Under the pieces are notes generated by a model. The model worked only from the letters and a program-made list of their open reading frames with translations, was not told the DNA's origin and made no database searches. Below are positions 1 through 11,644 of a stretch of DNA of 64,000 nt, in pieces. The translations under genes and the position numbers were made by a program. The DNA comes from Gnetum montanum. Taxonomy: Eukaryota > Streptophyta > Gnetopsida > Gnetales > Gnetaceae. The number at the start of each line of letters is the position of its first letter. The first letter of the stretch is position 1. The DNA lies in contig MNCI01013900.1 of NCBI GenBank assembly GCA_015680685.1, positions 434,128 through 498,127 of the forward strand, given 5' to 3'.

Positions 1-140
1 CCCACGTTCATGCTGCTCATACTCACCACGCTGAAGTCAACTCTTGTATCACTGTAGCCCACTTGCTCGCCCCATGCTGCGCTGCTGCTGCTGCTGCTGC
101 CGCCGCCGACGACGCGGCTACTTACACTCAAGCTGGCCAT
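1..140 (-). CDS. Possible first exon of a gene leaving the window (5' partial)
   Basis: On the minus strand an ATG at 140-138 opens 46 codons that run off the left edge. The product begins MASLSVSSRVVGGG, followed by six serines encoded by an AGC run, then AAWGEQVGYSD. An in-frame TAA lies three codons upstream of the ATG. The Ser/Val/Arg-rich, acid-poor first 22 residues resemble a chloroplast transit peptide; this is inference. The segment is GC-rich and keeps CpGs, unlike all the rest of the window, which suggests genic DNA. A GTGAGT splice-donor-like site lies at 26-21, so the exon could end near 27. A 31-codon upstream frame starting at 223-221 overlaps the ATG. The plus strand is also open to about 153 (His-rich, then poly-Ala), so the opposite reading, as the end of a plus-strand gene, cannot be excluded. 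Function is not recognised. Confidence 0.35.
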   Translation of the reverse strand, partial: MASLSVSSRVVGGGSSSSSSAAWGEQVGYSDTRVDFSVVSMSSMNV

Positions 141-1083
141 ATATACTTACTGGGATAATGATTATGACGATGACGTGATGCTGGACGACAGGATCTCTTT
201 TCTTCTTCTGTTGGTTCCTTCATTGTTGGTGTTTGGGTGCCTGATTTTTATGTCTGTTCGCAGACGGGTGCGTCCATTCACGCGTGCCTCTTGCAAACAT
301 GCTTATGCTTAAAACAATGGGCTTGCCTAATTGCCCTTTTCGTAAAAGGATTCATGTCAATTTATCAGTTTCATGAAAAGATACAGCCTTTCGTTAAGCG
401 TGCTTAATTTGACGTCGGTATCGGGCGACCTTAATGGTAAATCATCGATTAAAAAAAATTAAATGACGAATCTGAACCTTACTACATTCGTTAATTAAAC
501 TCACAAGTCACTCTCTAAATTAAGGGTTTGCTAAGCTACGTTATACTTCAGGCGATCTTACTTGGGCAAAATTTATAATCTAAAAATACTGGTGATTGTA
601 AGATGTTTGTTTCTTAAATCAGAAAATTCCAGTTTAAGCTTAGGTACAGCTACTCAAAAGAGAGTAGGTTTTTACTCCTTCACTACCCATTGCAAGGTGA
701 ATTGTAAAATCCTTGGTCAGATGAACATTGAACCTATGCATAATGATCCTTTTTAGTAAGTCAAAAATACCTAAAGTATAAAAATCAAAATAAGTACTTA
801 GACCTTTAATATAATAACTGAATAAATACTACTTGTGCACTTCAACTAAAATGTAAAAATAAATAAATAGCAATTGTTGTGTGATGACCACCTATATATC
901 ACTAACACAACTTTGAAATCATTCTACCTATAACTAATACTACTGATAACTTTTGTTATTATTCAGAAATAAAAGCGAATATTTCACAAACTAAAATCAT
1001 GATTTGTAGCACAAAGAATAAGATGTACAATTTTACTAGAGAACATGAATATGTGAACATACTTTCCTCTTATAAATATCCTA
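141..1083. other. Intergenic DNA next to the GC-rich edge
   Basis: No gene is recognised here. On the minus strand, 180-230 is rich in AAG/GAA, like a plant 5' leader, which would fit the possible gene at 1-140. From about 400 the composition falls to the AT-rich background of the window. The only open frame (562-756, 64 codons) has no recognisable content and is probably chance. Confidence 0.4.
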
Positions 1084-4000
1084 TGTAACACTCCCCTTCC
1101 CATGCCATAAGTTGCAGAGCATTACATTGGGTGGAATCCTAAATAATCAATCATGGCAAGAGATGCAAATGAACAAACTACACAATGAAAGGAATAAAGG
1201 AACCAATCATGAAGACATGACCTTAAAGAAAAGAGAATAAAAAACTAACAATGGAAGAAAGAAATACATGAATATAAAATCGTACAAAAATAAATATGCT
1301 GGAAAAGAATAGGATAACATAAATTATGAAACCAAATTCTATAATCTATATGAATATCATATTGTCACAAGTCTAAACCATACATGATCCATAAATCCAT
1401 AAACAGAGAAGAGAATTAATGTCTAATATAATGTTGAAAATGCCAAAATATAATAGCCAAAGCTCTAAACTTATACATAACATCATCAAGCTCATATCAT
1501 CATAACAATCCTCCAAGAGCTCCATTCCCTTCCCCAAAACTAATCAACCTAAAAAAAGGGTTATCGGTATAAAACTAAGTGAAAAACCTTGGCAACCTCG
1601 CCAATTGTCAAATGGATAGATCTTACGGGGATTAGAAGGAGCATGACTAACCTACAAAAAATGTTAGCTCTAAAAAAACACACATGGGAACCATCCAAAA
1701 CATCCAAAAAAATATATAAATGCATAGCCATCACATCCATCCATCGTACAATGCCAAATCAAGATTTCACACTCCAACCATCACCACAAACAAAGAGGCT
1801 AGCACACACAACACCTAGTGCAATATGTATGTTATGTTGTCATGTGTACTTGGAAAAATCCAAAACCAACATGTATCCAAACTAATATCAAATTACCATA
1901 TGCATGGATTTATTATTAGTCTCAACTAAAATGTAAAGCATCTCCTAGGACATCACTTCCAACATTCCCTAAACATATTGATGCTAGAGGCATCACCCAA
2001 GACATCACCTCTAACAATCTAGAGGTATAAACCCAAAACAAAAGGACCAATGAGCCATGGAATCACCCTCTTCTATAAGATAGAACCCATAGCAAGAGCC
2101 ACACTAGTGCACTTTACAGTGAGGATCAAACATTAAAATATTCTCTAGTGAACCAATCTCTAACTGGCACACAAACTCAGTGCGAGCTCCAACATCCAAC
2201 AATCCAAAAGTGTGGTAACCAAACTGACAGTGGAGGGAAATATCAAACAACATATTTTGTCTTATCTAGAAATCTAGTAATCCAAAAGATCCTAATAAGA
2301 ACACAATCCACAAGCACTCAAGTCATCAACACCCATTCCCAACACATGGGAGGGCCATCATCGAAGAAACTTGAACTCAATGTTCAAGGGATCTCAACAA
2401 TTTTCCAAGATATTAATAGAATTCTCAAAAAAAGAATAGGGTCAATATGCCAAAAGATTGATTATATAATTACATGGATAGGCCAAAAACCACCAATAAC
2501 CAACATTCACATATGGATTAATGCTCTTACTAAAAAGGGTCCAATTTGGTCCAAGATGGTGCAACAATCTTGAGATATTAACAAATGAGTGAATGAATGA
2601 CTTTACATGGGAAAAGGTTATAACAAGATTTAGTATTTCTAAGTGGTGAAATGAATATTACAAAAAACTTAGAAAGATACTATAATCATCCAAAATTCAA
2701 TCCAACCACAATATACTAAACTAGGAGAATTCAACAATGAAGGACTCAAAAAGGAAAATGTAAATATGACATGAATGAATGAAATGATAGAGATTTGGAA
2801 ACATAGAAACCAAGAAATCCAGGTTAAGGGCTAAATTGGAGAATCAAACTTCATAAAATTCAAGTTTAAGATAACACTAGGCTTATAAGATAGATGTCTT
2901 AGAAATCAAGGGACATGTTGAAAGCCTAGGAGATGTCTTGGTTTGTGCTAAAATATCTCAGGAATGACATCTCTAGGTTAGAGTAGACGTCTTGTTCTAG
3001 GAAGAGACGTCTCAGACTTGGAGGGGCAAGATATCTTGGGTGAGATGTCTTATGTATAGGTGAGACAACATGACAAGGATGCTAGGATTTAAGAGAGACA
3101 TCTAGCAAAGATCAAGAATGTCGTGTTCAGCTATGAAAGATCATAAAATAGCTAGGAAGTACTCTAGAATGATGAGAGTAGATAAGGAACAAAAAGAAAG
3201 TGCTTAATGTGTCTAGAATGTGAATCAACAAGAAATGAGAAAACCCCAAAAATTGATCTAGAAGGAAAGAACTAAATTTAATATCATCACAAAATTGGAA
3301 AAATCTTAATGTAAGGAAGGCTAATACAACATGTCAAGATTGCAATATACCAAGGAAAAGAGAAATTCAAGCCAAACTGATATGCAAATGGAATCTATCA
3401 CAAAAACTTGTTAAGATAAAAGGAGACAAAAAGGGATCTAGTAAGCTAACTTAATGGAATAACCAAAATTTACAAAACTTGAAATTAACCATCACAAACA
3501 TCTACATCTCCCAAAAACTCAGAAACATAGCTCCATACAAATTCACCATACATTCATCAATCAATGATAGTAAACCAAATGCATGAATGACAAAACAAAA
3601 TTCCATAAATTTTTTTGGAAATATTCTTATAATTTTCATGATTAAAATTGACAATAAAAAAAACAACAAGATATAACGAAAAAATTCTATCTAACCACAT
3701 TTCATCTACTAAAGACAAAATCCCCTTTATCCCTCAAATTGAATCATCCTCATATGGTAAAAATAAATAATCCCATTCTACAAATGTGCATAGAATTTGT
3801 AACTATAAATGGAAGAAGAAAAGATAACTCACCTCTTCAAATGGAAGATTAAAAACTACAAATGAAGAAAAGCAAGCCAAAAGTATTCAAGTAATTCACA
3901 CAACCAATCTAAAATTTTGCAAGAATTCCTAGCTCCAATCTCATAGCACCTCTCCCAGATTGTCAAAGTGTGTATAAGAATTGAACCATGGGAGTTTTAA

Positions 4001-4593
4001 TGGAGATTGATTACAACCATAGAATGGAAGAATACACCAATTACCTAGACTTCCACAAGGCCAAAAGAAAAATACCAAAAGTCCTTTTTATCTTAAATAT
4101 AACTTTCTCTGTCACTCATGTAACTCCCTCACATACCATAATCATTAAAAGAGAAAAATACCACAGAATCTTATAATGCCAAAAGATAGTCCAAAACCTT
4201 TTAATAAAGAAAATAAGACAAAGAAAAATATAAGTAAATATGTAAAGCACACATGTGAACATATATGAATCATCAATCACATATTTATTTACTTATACCA
4301 TGCACTCCTAGAACAAATTGATAATATTAATTAAACAAACTATTAATTATAAGTCATGCCATACTCCCAACCAAATCTCATGTGATCCTACCACACTTTA
4401 TAAGAGAATTAATGCTCACATGCTAGATGATAATAAAAGAAAATATATGTATGATTAAATATTAATGATTACATAACATCAACCAAGAGTCTCAAAAACC
4501 AAAGATTCATCAACATAATTCATAAAATACATCAAACTAGCCACACATATAAATATATAAGTGTAATAATAACATTCTTCATATAAGGGATAC
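1084..4593 (+). mobile_element. S1: probable long solo LTR, left part
   Basis: The segment starts TGTAACAC, a start common in plant gypsy LTRs of the Tekay/Del kind. It has no retroelement coding in any frame. It is interrupted at 4593/4594 by element R1. Directly beyond R1, 11606-11644 reads on as a short end segment finishing GGTTGTTACA, the inverted match of the start (TGTAACA/TGTTACA). Joined, the LTR would be about 3.5 kb, which suits the long LTRs of the Tekay/Del group. The flanking 5-mers (TCCTA at 1079-1083 and TCTTT at 11645-11649) agree at only 3 of 5 positions, so the target duplication is weak. The plus strand is strongly A-rich. With no internal domain beside it, a solo LTR is the simplest reading; orientation is arbitrary. 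Confidence 0.5.
2893..3102. repeat. Cluster of GAYRTC palindromic hexamers
   Basis: Eight hexamers of the form GAYRTC begin at 2893, 2932, 2966, 2986, 3006, 3030, 3044 and 3097. Two of them are GACGTC; the others are GATGTC, GACATC or GATATC, exactly what CpG decay of GACGTC gives. Two more GACATC copies lie at 1949 and 2001. The cluster sits inside the presumed LTR S1. GACGTC carries the ACGT core bound by plant bZIP factors, so an old enhancer array is possible; this is inference. Confidence 0.5.
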
Positions 4594-5579
4594 TGATGAG
4601 TGGTGGGTACCCCCTACATCCAACCATACGAATCACAAGCATTAATGTTCAACTCGATCGAATTCCATGGATGGGACTAGTTATGCATATAGATTGTTAA
4701 GCATTGATCGTAGTTCATTGTCTTCCCACTTGGACTAGTGGTAGGTTTTTCAAGTATGGTTTAGTCCAAAGTGAGGCATATGATTGTTGACGTTTTTATC
4801 GATTTATGATACTCTTAACAATAATAAAGAAGTTAATTATTTAATCTAATTAACAATAAGAAGATAAATGCTAAACTAGCATATAGGCAATGAGTGTCCA
4901 TTCCCAGCTTGTTGTACATGTCCTGAACTCATGTATGCACTACTGGGATTATTAATCATTATGCTACTAGGTGAACTAAGCAATAACACAGCTAGGATTA
5001 CTAAGTGAATACATGTTTACACCTAAAAATAGTCATGCTTATTCCACCAATTTATTAACATGCATGGAAACGAAAATATTAACTAAGTACATGGAATATA
5101 AATTACATTAAAAGTAAATTTAATCTAAGTCAAAGTACTATAATGAACAAGAATCAATCTTGATATTATTGCAATTCATGGAATGTGTCTAAGTACATTG
5201 CCACTTGAACAAGATGCCATACAACTAACTCAGATCCACATTGCTGGTACTCACTGATTGTTGTTTAAGACTATGAAATAAAATTGCAAGGGTTCGGCTA
5301 CTCTATTGAAAAAAGATTGCTAAATACAAGTGGAAGCACATGTATTTATAGGTGGAGGTTGACACTGCATTGACGCATATGTGTTGATGCATCATCCCAT
5401 GTGACGACTAGATCACATCGACATGTATGCATCGATGTAGCTAAGACATTGCAAATGTGATGTAGCATCTACAATGTAGTAGCTAGCAGAGATGCATCAA
5501 TAGGGATGCTACAATGCATGCATAATGTAGCATCTATGACATCACATCTATGATATCTTAGCCAATTGATGCTTCATCA
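4594..5579 (-). repeat. R1 3' LTR
   Basis: This 986 bp terminal repeat pairs with 10654-11605. It begins TGATGAGTGG and ends GCTTCATCA as read on plus. Read in element orientation (minus), the U3 holds several copies of a GATGCATC-type word and a TATAAATA box (plus TATTTATA at about 5342-5350). The inner flank reads as a purine tract (GTGGGGGTA on minus) directly before the LTR, as a polypurine tract should. Confidence 0.85.
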
Positions 5580-7790
5580 TACCCCCACAACTAACTAAAA
5601 CTCATCCTTGAGTTAACATGATAGGATTGAGCTTCCTTTACAAAAAGATTAGGAAAGTATGGGATTATCAACTAAGGCTAACCACTGACTAACTCTAAGT
5701 ACTACATTACAAAATTTTATTCAAGTGGATGTATTACAAAATGACAAAATGATTGGATAGACATTGAAGATTACAAAATTTGTAGATGTCTTTAAAAATC
5801 CACTGAAGATGATTCTTCATATTGTTGTTAGTAATGGTAGACTTTCAACCTTGATTGTTATGTTGATGATTCTCTAGTTATGCAGAACATTTATGAAGGA
5901 TGGACTAAAATTTCTTCTCATTGTCCCATGGATCGAGCAATCATGTGATGTTTGAGTCATTATCTTGTATGTACTACTATTTGTCCATGGAAATATCCTC
6001 TATTATTCCTTTCTTAGCTTCATTTCCATGCTTGGAAAAAGACTTTCTTCCTTAAGTAGCCCTTTTATCATCACCTATAATCACCAAAGGATCAACATTA
6101 GTTTTGGTAAAGTTTCCTTAATAATTAACCCTTTTCGAATACCTTAGCTTGCGTTTAAGCACAAGGTGATGACAATGCACTATGTTAGAGGCTATGAGAT
6201 AACTAAATCATAAATTTTTTCACCTTATTTTGGTCAATTACTATTAGTTACCACACTGTTTGAAAATAGGATGTTGGAAAATTTTCAAAAAGTTCAAAGT
6301 AGGCATCCATAGCCCTCATGGCTAATGAGAGTAACTCCAAAAGCATACAAGTTTTCAAACAATTGAAACCAAAGGCCCAATTTAGAAGATGACCAAGGAA
6401 TATTAATGGATATGGAAATAGAAAAGTAGAAAAATTTAATGAAATGTATGCAAAGTAGTCCCAAAATCATGCATAAATTCAAAGAAACCATCACTCATGT
6501 TATGGAAGATGTGAAGGTTATTTCAAAGCCATAATCAACAAGAGTTATGCAAGTGGGACCTCCCCAAAGTAGGCTCTTTACATAATGCCCTTTCATAACC
6601 ACTTCTATAGATGTCCATGGGCACCCGAGAAGGTAAATGTAGACCATGTCTTTATTCCAAACAACACACAACTACCTTAGTTAGGATGTTGCACTATACT
6701 ATAAAAAACCATTAGGCTCATAATCTCATGCAACAATGAGGTGAATAATGGGATAAGAAGGGATTGTAGAGATGGGGATGTAAGGTGCTTTATCATGTCC
6801 TCAATAGGTTCTCATGTCAAATGTGATTAAAATGATCATCATACATATCTGTCCAAGTTTCAGACCAAGTTCATGCCATGAATAGTGACCTTGCATTGAT
6901 ATGTTCCTTCCTACCTACCACGATGAGTTCACAACCACCTAAAAGAATAATCATCATCCTAAAAAGAGAATAAAAGAGAAGAAGGAAGGGCCTTAGTTAG
7001 AGGGAAGCTTTTAGGCATGGGTAACATGTCTTTCAAGCCTCATAACCAATGCTTGTAGCCCATTACTATATCTAAGGGGTGTGCTTTGAGTTCTCATTAT
7101 TGTTTTTTTTTTCTAAATTCTTTATTTTTTTGTTATTTTCTTGTTTTTGTTTCTTTCTATTTTTTCTCAATGGAAACCACACTATGCAAAGACATAGCTT
7201 CCTATTTATTGGTTGAAAATAAGAGTGATGATACATTCCACAAGGAGTAATAAATCACATGAAGGAAGTCAAGAAAAGAATCCAACAAATATCCTTGAGG
7301 TCACACCATTTTCCATTCCTACTTGGTCTTTTCCTATTTATTCAAGGTACAATGATCATTGAGGAATTTTAGTTTTATGAAAGAAGCACCAAATTGCTTT
7401 CATGACAAATGCCTTTTTATTTAGAGAAATGGATGGATGGATGATGTGTCTCACTACTTTACACAATTACTTACCCAATCATCTTGATAACATAGCATAA
7501 AAACCTAACATATAGTGTTGAATTTTGCATCATGAATGGCAACATTATTAACAAAAACATAAAACAGATTAATACAACATAAAGAAAATGACTCAAGAAA
7601 AGAGAAAATTATAAAGAAAAAAAATAACAAGAAATGAAAAACATATTAAGAATTAGAAATATGAAAGGAAATAGGGAAATGATAAAAAATTGTCAAATAA
7701 AAAGATGAAAAACACTTATTTTTTTTGAACTAGGATGGAGCATCTCCTCCATGACTAATCTTATGGGCACACATTCAAGAGATGGACCAC
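5580..7790 (-). other. R1 post-pol spacer (non-coding)
   Basis: Read on minus, 7790-6500 matches the spacer that follows integrase in R2 and R3. Shared blocks include the GGGGGAGATG-like tail after pol (about 7740), the block around 7170-7200 with the TTTGCATNGTGTGGTT motif, the block at 6980-7080 (read on plus as GGGCCTTAGTTAGAGG) and the block at 6541-6700. Between 6500 and 5700 similarity becomes weak. The frame at 6494-6294 (minus) corresponds to non-coding sequence in R2 and is not called as a gene. No aORF remains before the purine tract. Confidence 0.6.
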
Positions 7791-8340
7791 ACAATCCTTA
7801 GTTATACACCATCAATTTCCCATCTATCACCATGATTGATTTAATTAATCACATGGTAACACATCTAACATTAGTGATAGTATCATTTAGATCACTTAGA
7901 GATGTATCTTCCTTTGGACTTGAAGGTATTTCCATTTTGGGGGATCTAAATGTGTTTGCTTCTTCTTCTTGCTTTTCCTATTTTAATTCCCAAGTGTCTA
8001 TGTTTAATATCCTTTTTTGATGTATAATTAGAGTGTAAGATATCTATGTCTAAGTCCTATGTTTGGTTCATTTTCTTAAGTCTAGAACTAATAAGTGGAT
8101 CAAACGGTTTCATCCATCTTTAAAACACTTGTATATTTTTATTTTCAAGCCACTGGATGTCTTCTAGTTTAGTTGCTACTACCTAGATTGGTTTTTGCTC
8201 ACACACTTGTTTCTAAACTTTATGATGGGTCAGTATAGGGGTTGTGTTAACATTTTGAACTTTCAGCCCATACCTACATCCTTTATTATTAGTAGTGATA
8301 CATAGAGGTTTCTATCTCTCAATAGTAATAAGTTTATCTT
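7791..8340 (-). other. Unassigned R1 segment between gag and spacer
   Basis: This is where protease, RT, RNase H and integrase lie in R2-R5. No motif of any of them (DSG, FLDGYSG, FMDD, DAS, DNG) was found on either strand. It may be what is left after a deletion of about 3 kb or more, or sequence private to a non-autonomous subfamily. Confidence 0.45.
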
Positions 8341-10528
8341 TTATGTCTTGTATTGGAGTGGTGATGTTTATTGGCTTTTATGTATGAACAAGGGACATTG
8401 CTCTAGAGATGAAGGGTGTTGCACTAGATTGGCCTTGTGTAGGTTTCAATGTGCTAGTAGATCTATGAGTTTTGCACTCATGCATGGAAACCATCCTAAA
8501 GAAAGGATGTTTCCAAGGTTATGGTGTAGATCTATTAGCCTTATCATTTTTGTTTATGTTCACAACACAAGTGGCATTTTTCCATTGATGTTGTGGTGCA
8601 AAACCTTCATATGTTGTTGATGGATGGAAGTATGAGAATATTAAGGATATTATAGAGTAAGAGGTATGAGGTGGTGATCCCATAGAAGATGTTGCAGGTT
8701 GATGATATTTGAGAAAGTGGTAGTAGTGATTTGAGGTAGAGGAAGTAGAACTAGTTAAGAAAATAGGTTGTTGAACATAATATCTATACAAGTTCGATTG
8801 GTAGTAAGGGTAATGCTGGTTTGATGATGCCCTTTCCCACGACTGCGGGTTTTGCCACTATGGTTGATAGTAGTTTTGAGGCTAATAAGAAGTCCCACTA
8901 GGATAGTACAGTTGTTTGTAGCATTGTCTATAATTACCTTGTCAAAAATATTATTTCTTAGGCATTTTCTTTTGTACAAACTTGGGATTCAAAAAAAAAA
9001 AGCCAAATACACATCTAGATGTAACATGATTGGGCAAAATCCCTTTGGATGTTCATATAGGTATATGTCACATCCATCATCATCTTCTATGATTAAGTCT
9101 ATAGCCTCTTCACCTATAACCATTTTTCTTTTTTACTGATAAGTGTTCCTACTAGTTTCTTAATTCTTTTTTCTTTTCCTGTTTTGATCACTTGATTCTT
9201 TATGTTACCCTCTCCTCTACAATTTTTATGTAAGTTGTAACTTTATCATTCATCAACTCCCACATATTATCTAGCCTTGCTTCAAGCTCTTCAATAGACA
9301 TTTGTATTGGCAAGGTTTGTTATGAAATCATCTCATCAAGAGCTACCTCTTTTTCCTCATCATAGATATGGATCCTTTTCTTTTGAAGAGTTGGAGCCTA
9401 GTTATATTCCTTTACATTCTCTTATTTACATAGCTCTCCTTTTTCCACCTACTTGATTAGCCTTTGTATCTAATGGGCATTTAGTTTGAGTAATCAGCCT
9501 TGGGCATAAATCCCAAGGATCTCTCTTTTTTTATTATGAATCCCATATATGATATGGAAAAGTTGATCTTTTAAAGAGAAATCATGATTTGGACATCTAT
9601 GTAGTAGAGAAGAGTATCTTCCTAAGGCCACATTTGAGGGTTCATGATCTTCTTACTTCCATCCTTGGATTTTTTTTTTTAGGTTGGACACTCTTGCATA
9701 GGTTTCATATTTTTTTGTTGAAGAGTTCTAGCATTATGGACCACCAATGGATTGAATCTAGTTCCAATTATCTATACCAAATTTTAGCTTCATCTACTAG
9801 TGTCCTAGGAAAGAGCTTAAGCTTTTTCCACTTGCGTTTAATGTTTTGCAAGACTTAGGAATCATGGAAGACTTGTAAATGATGTTGTGAATCAGAATTG
9901 TAGCCTCCCCTAAATTTAGGAATGTTGTCCATATCAAGCCATTTGATGTAGTTGTCCCTTTAATGCCTTTGAGCTATTTGAATTACCTCCCTAATCTATG
10001 TTAGGCCCTTAGTAGCCAACAAGGGTTCATCTGTACCAAACACATCATGGTAATAAGCTATATTTCTATTCATATGATTGGATGATCTTGTATATTCTTA
10101 TTTTGATGTCTTTGATTTTTTCCTACAATTCAATTTCTATCTCCATCTAGACCCCATAGTGAAGCTCCATATTTATCCCTATGTTCATCTTCGTCAAAAC
10201 TAGATGTTGAAGAGGAAGAGGAAGATGAGAAACTCAGAGAATTTTCATGGCTCATATATCTCCCCTCATGGTCCCTTCATCAATATTTTCTAGGTTTAGA
10301 GGAGGTACTAGGCCTTAAGGAACTCCTTGTTCTAGGACTTATTCCATCCCCTCTAGGATTTTTTTCACTAGTTGAATGTAGTCCTTATGTGTAGTAAGGG
10401 TGAGAATGAACATATGAAACCTCTGCCTAAGGTTGTTCACTCAAATTCTCTTTAGTATAGAACGTATCATTTATCCTATGAGTGTTTTCATCACATGATG
10501 TGTTATGGGTCATATGTGAAGAAGACAT
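8341..10528 (-). pseudogene. gag: R1 gag, broken
   Basis: The likely start is the ATG at 10528-10526 (MSSSHMTHNTS), matching the MSSS start of gag in R4 and R6 and lying about 110 bases inside the primer-binding site. Going left, an acidic and Ser/Asp-rich N-terminal part (about 10200) is followed by the capsid-like core (about 9960-9300) and the zinc knuckle at 9072-9037, which reads CDIYLYEHPKGF, so two of its four metal ligands (second and fourth Cys) are lost. A Tyr/Pro/Gln-rich linker follows to about 8500. Stops and frame changes are spread throughout. In intact relatives Gag would form the virus-like particle and bind the element RNA; this copy cannot make a full-length product. Confidence 0.7.
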
Positions 10529-10634
10529 GTTTTTATCATGTGTGATTTCAAATTTTAAAATTTTTTAAAAGATAAATCATTAATACACTTACAATGATCA
10601 TGTATAATATAACTAATCTAGATAACTAGCATTG

Positions 10635-10653
10635 TCCCCAGTAATGGTGCCAA
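10635..10653 (-). promoter_or_regulatory. R1 primer-binding site
   Basis: Read on minus directly after the 5' LTR: TTGGCACCATTACTGGGGA. It differs from the Tat/Athila-type site TGGCGCCGTTGCCGGGGA only by G-to-A or C-to-T changes, as expected from methylation decay. It fixes the element orientation and supports the lineage call. Confidence 0.75.
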
Positions 10654-11605
10654 TGATGACTAGTGCATACCCCCTATGACCAGCCATATGAATCATGAGC
10701 ATTCATGTGCAACCTGATTGAATTTTGTGGATGGCACTAGTTGTGTATATAGATCATTAAGCATTGATCGTATTTTGTTGTCTTCCCACTTGGACTAGTG
10801 GTAGCTTTGTCACATATGGGTTAGTCCAAAGTGAGGCATATGATGGTTGATGTTGTTGTAGCTTTATGCTACTCCTAATGATAATAAAGAAATTAAATAT
10901 TTAATCTAATTAATAATAGAAATATAAATGCTAAACTAGCCTACAGGTGATGAGTGTCCATTCCTAGCTTACCATACATATCCTGAACTCATGTATCCAC
11001 TCCTAGGATTACCAAGTAAATACGTGTTTATGCTCAAAACTAGTTGTGCTCATTCCACCAATTCATTAATATGCTTGAAAATGTAAATATTAACTAAGTA
11101 CATGGAATATAAATTGCATTAAAAGTAAATTTAATCTAAGTCAAAGTGATGCAATGAATAAGAATCAATCTCAATCTTATTACCATTCATGGAATGTGTT
11201 CAAGTACATTGCCACTTGAATAATACATCATACAATAGACTTAGATCCACACTATGGGCACTCACTGACTCTTCTCTAAGAATACAAAATAAAATTACAA
11301 GGGTTCAACTACTCTATTAACAAAAAATTTCCAAATACATGGTGGGAGCACACATATTTATAGGCAGAGGTAGACACTGTGTTGATGTATGATCCCATGC
11401 ATTGATAGGATCATGTCGATGGGTACACATCAATGGGTATGCATTGATGCATATACATTAATGCAACTACGACATCATAGATGCAATGTAGCATCTATGA
11501 TGTAGCAGCTAGTAGAGATGCATCAATAGGGATGCTACAATGTAGGTGTGATGTAGCATCTATGACATCGCATCTACGATATTATAGCCAACTGATGCTT
11601 CATCA
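10654..11605 (-). repeat. R1 5' LTR
   Basis: This 952 bp repeat pairs with 4594-5579. A TATTTATA (TATAAATA on minus) lies near 11357 as the likely core promoter, with the GATGCATC-type words upstream of it in U3. The edge at 11605 adjoins CATAC, the partner of GATAC at the other end. The frame at 11481-11669 on plus is antisense to U3 and not a gene. Confidence 0.85.
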
Positions 11606-11644
11606 CATACGTACCAGGGATGTCCAAAAATATGGGTTGTTACA
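11606..11644 (+). mobile_element. S1: short right end of the interrupted solo LTR
   Basis: The sequence after R1 reads CATACGTACCAGGGATGTCC and ends GGGTTGTTACA. The terminal TGTTACA is the inverted match of TGTAACA at 1084. The first five bases are the second copy of the R1 target site. The assignment rests on the paired ends and on the typical look of a gypsy LTR end. Confidence 0.45.

Larger units (their letters stand above)
4594..11605 (-). mobile_element. R1: Ty3/gypsy element with gag but no recognisable pol, inserted in S1
   Basis: Two LTRs (4594-5579 and 10654-11605) with ends TGATGA and TCATCA flank about 5.1 kb. Flanking 5-mers GATAC (left) and CATAC (right) agree at 4 of 5 positions and look like the target-site duplication. 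On the minus strand the order is 5' LTR, primer-binding site, gag, an unassigned 0.5 kb, the post-integrase spacer, a purine tract and the 3' LTR. No protease, reverse transcriptase, RNase H, integrase or aORF segment could be matched, although the spacer matches that of R2 and R6. It is therefore either a deletion derivative or a non-autonomous member that depended on full-length relatives. All reading frames are broken. Confidence 0.85.

Noticed and set aside
1589-2573. Frames of 98 and 141 codons inside S1
   Set aside because: Composition follows the A-rich LTR; no motif, no expected codon pattern, and no retroelement protein similarity.
9589-9858. 89-codon plus frame and neighbouring frames at 8348-9139
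   Set aside because: They are antisense shadows of R1 gag; the minus strand carries the zinc knuckle and gag context.
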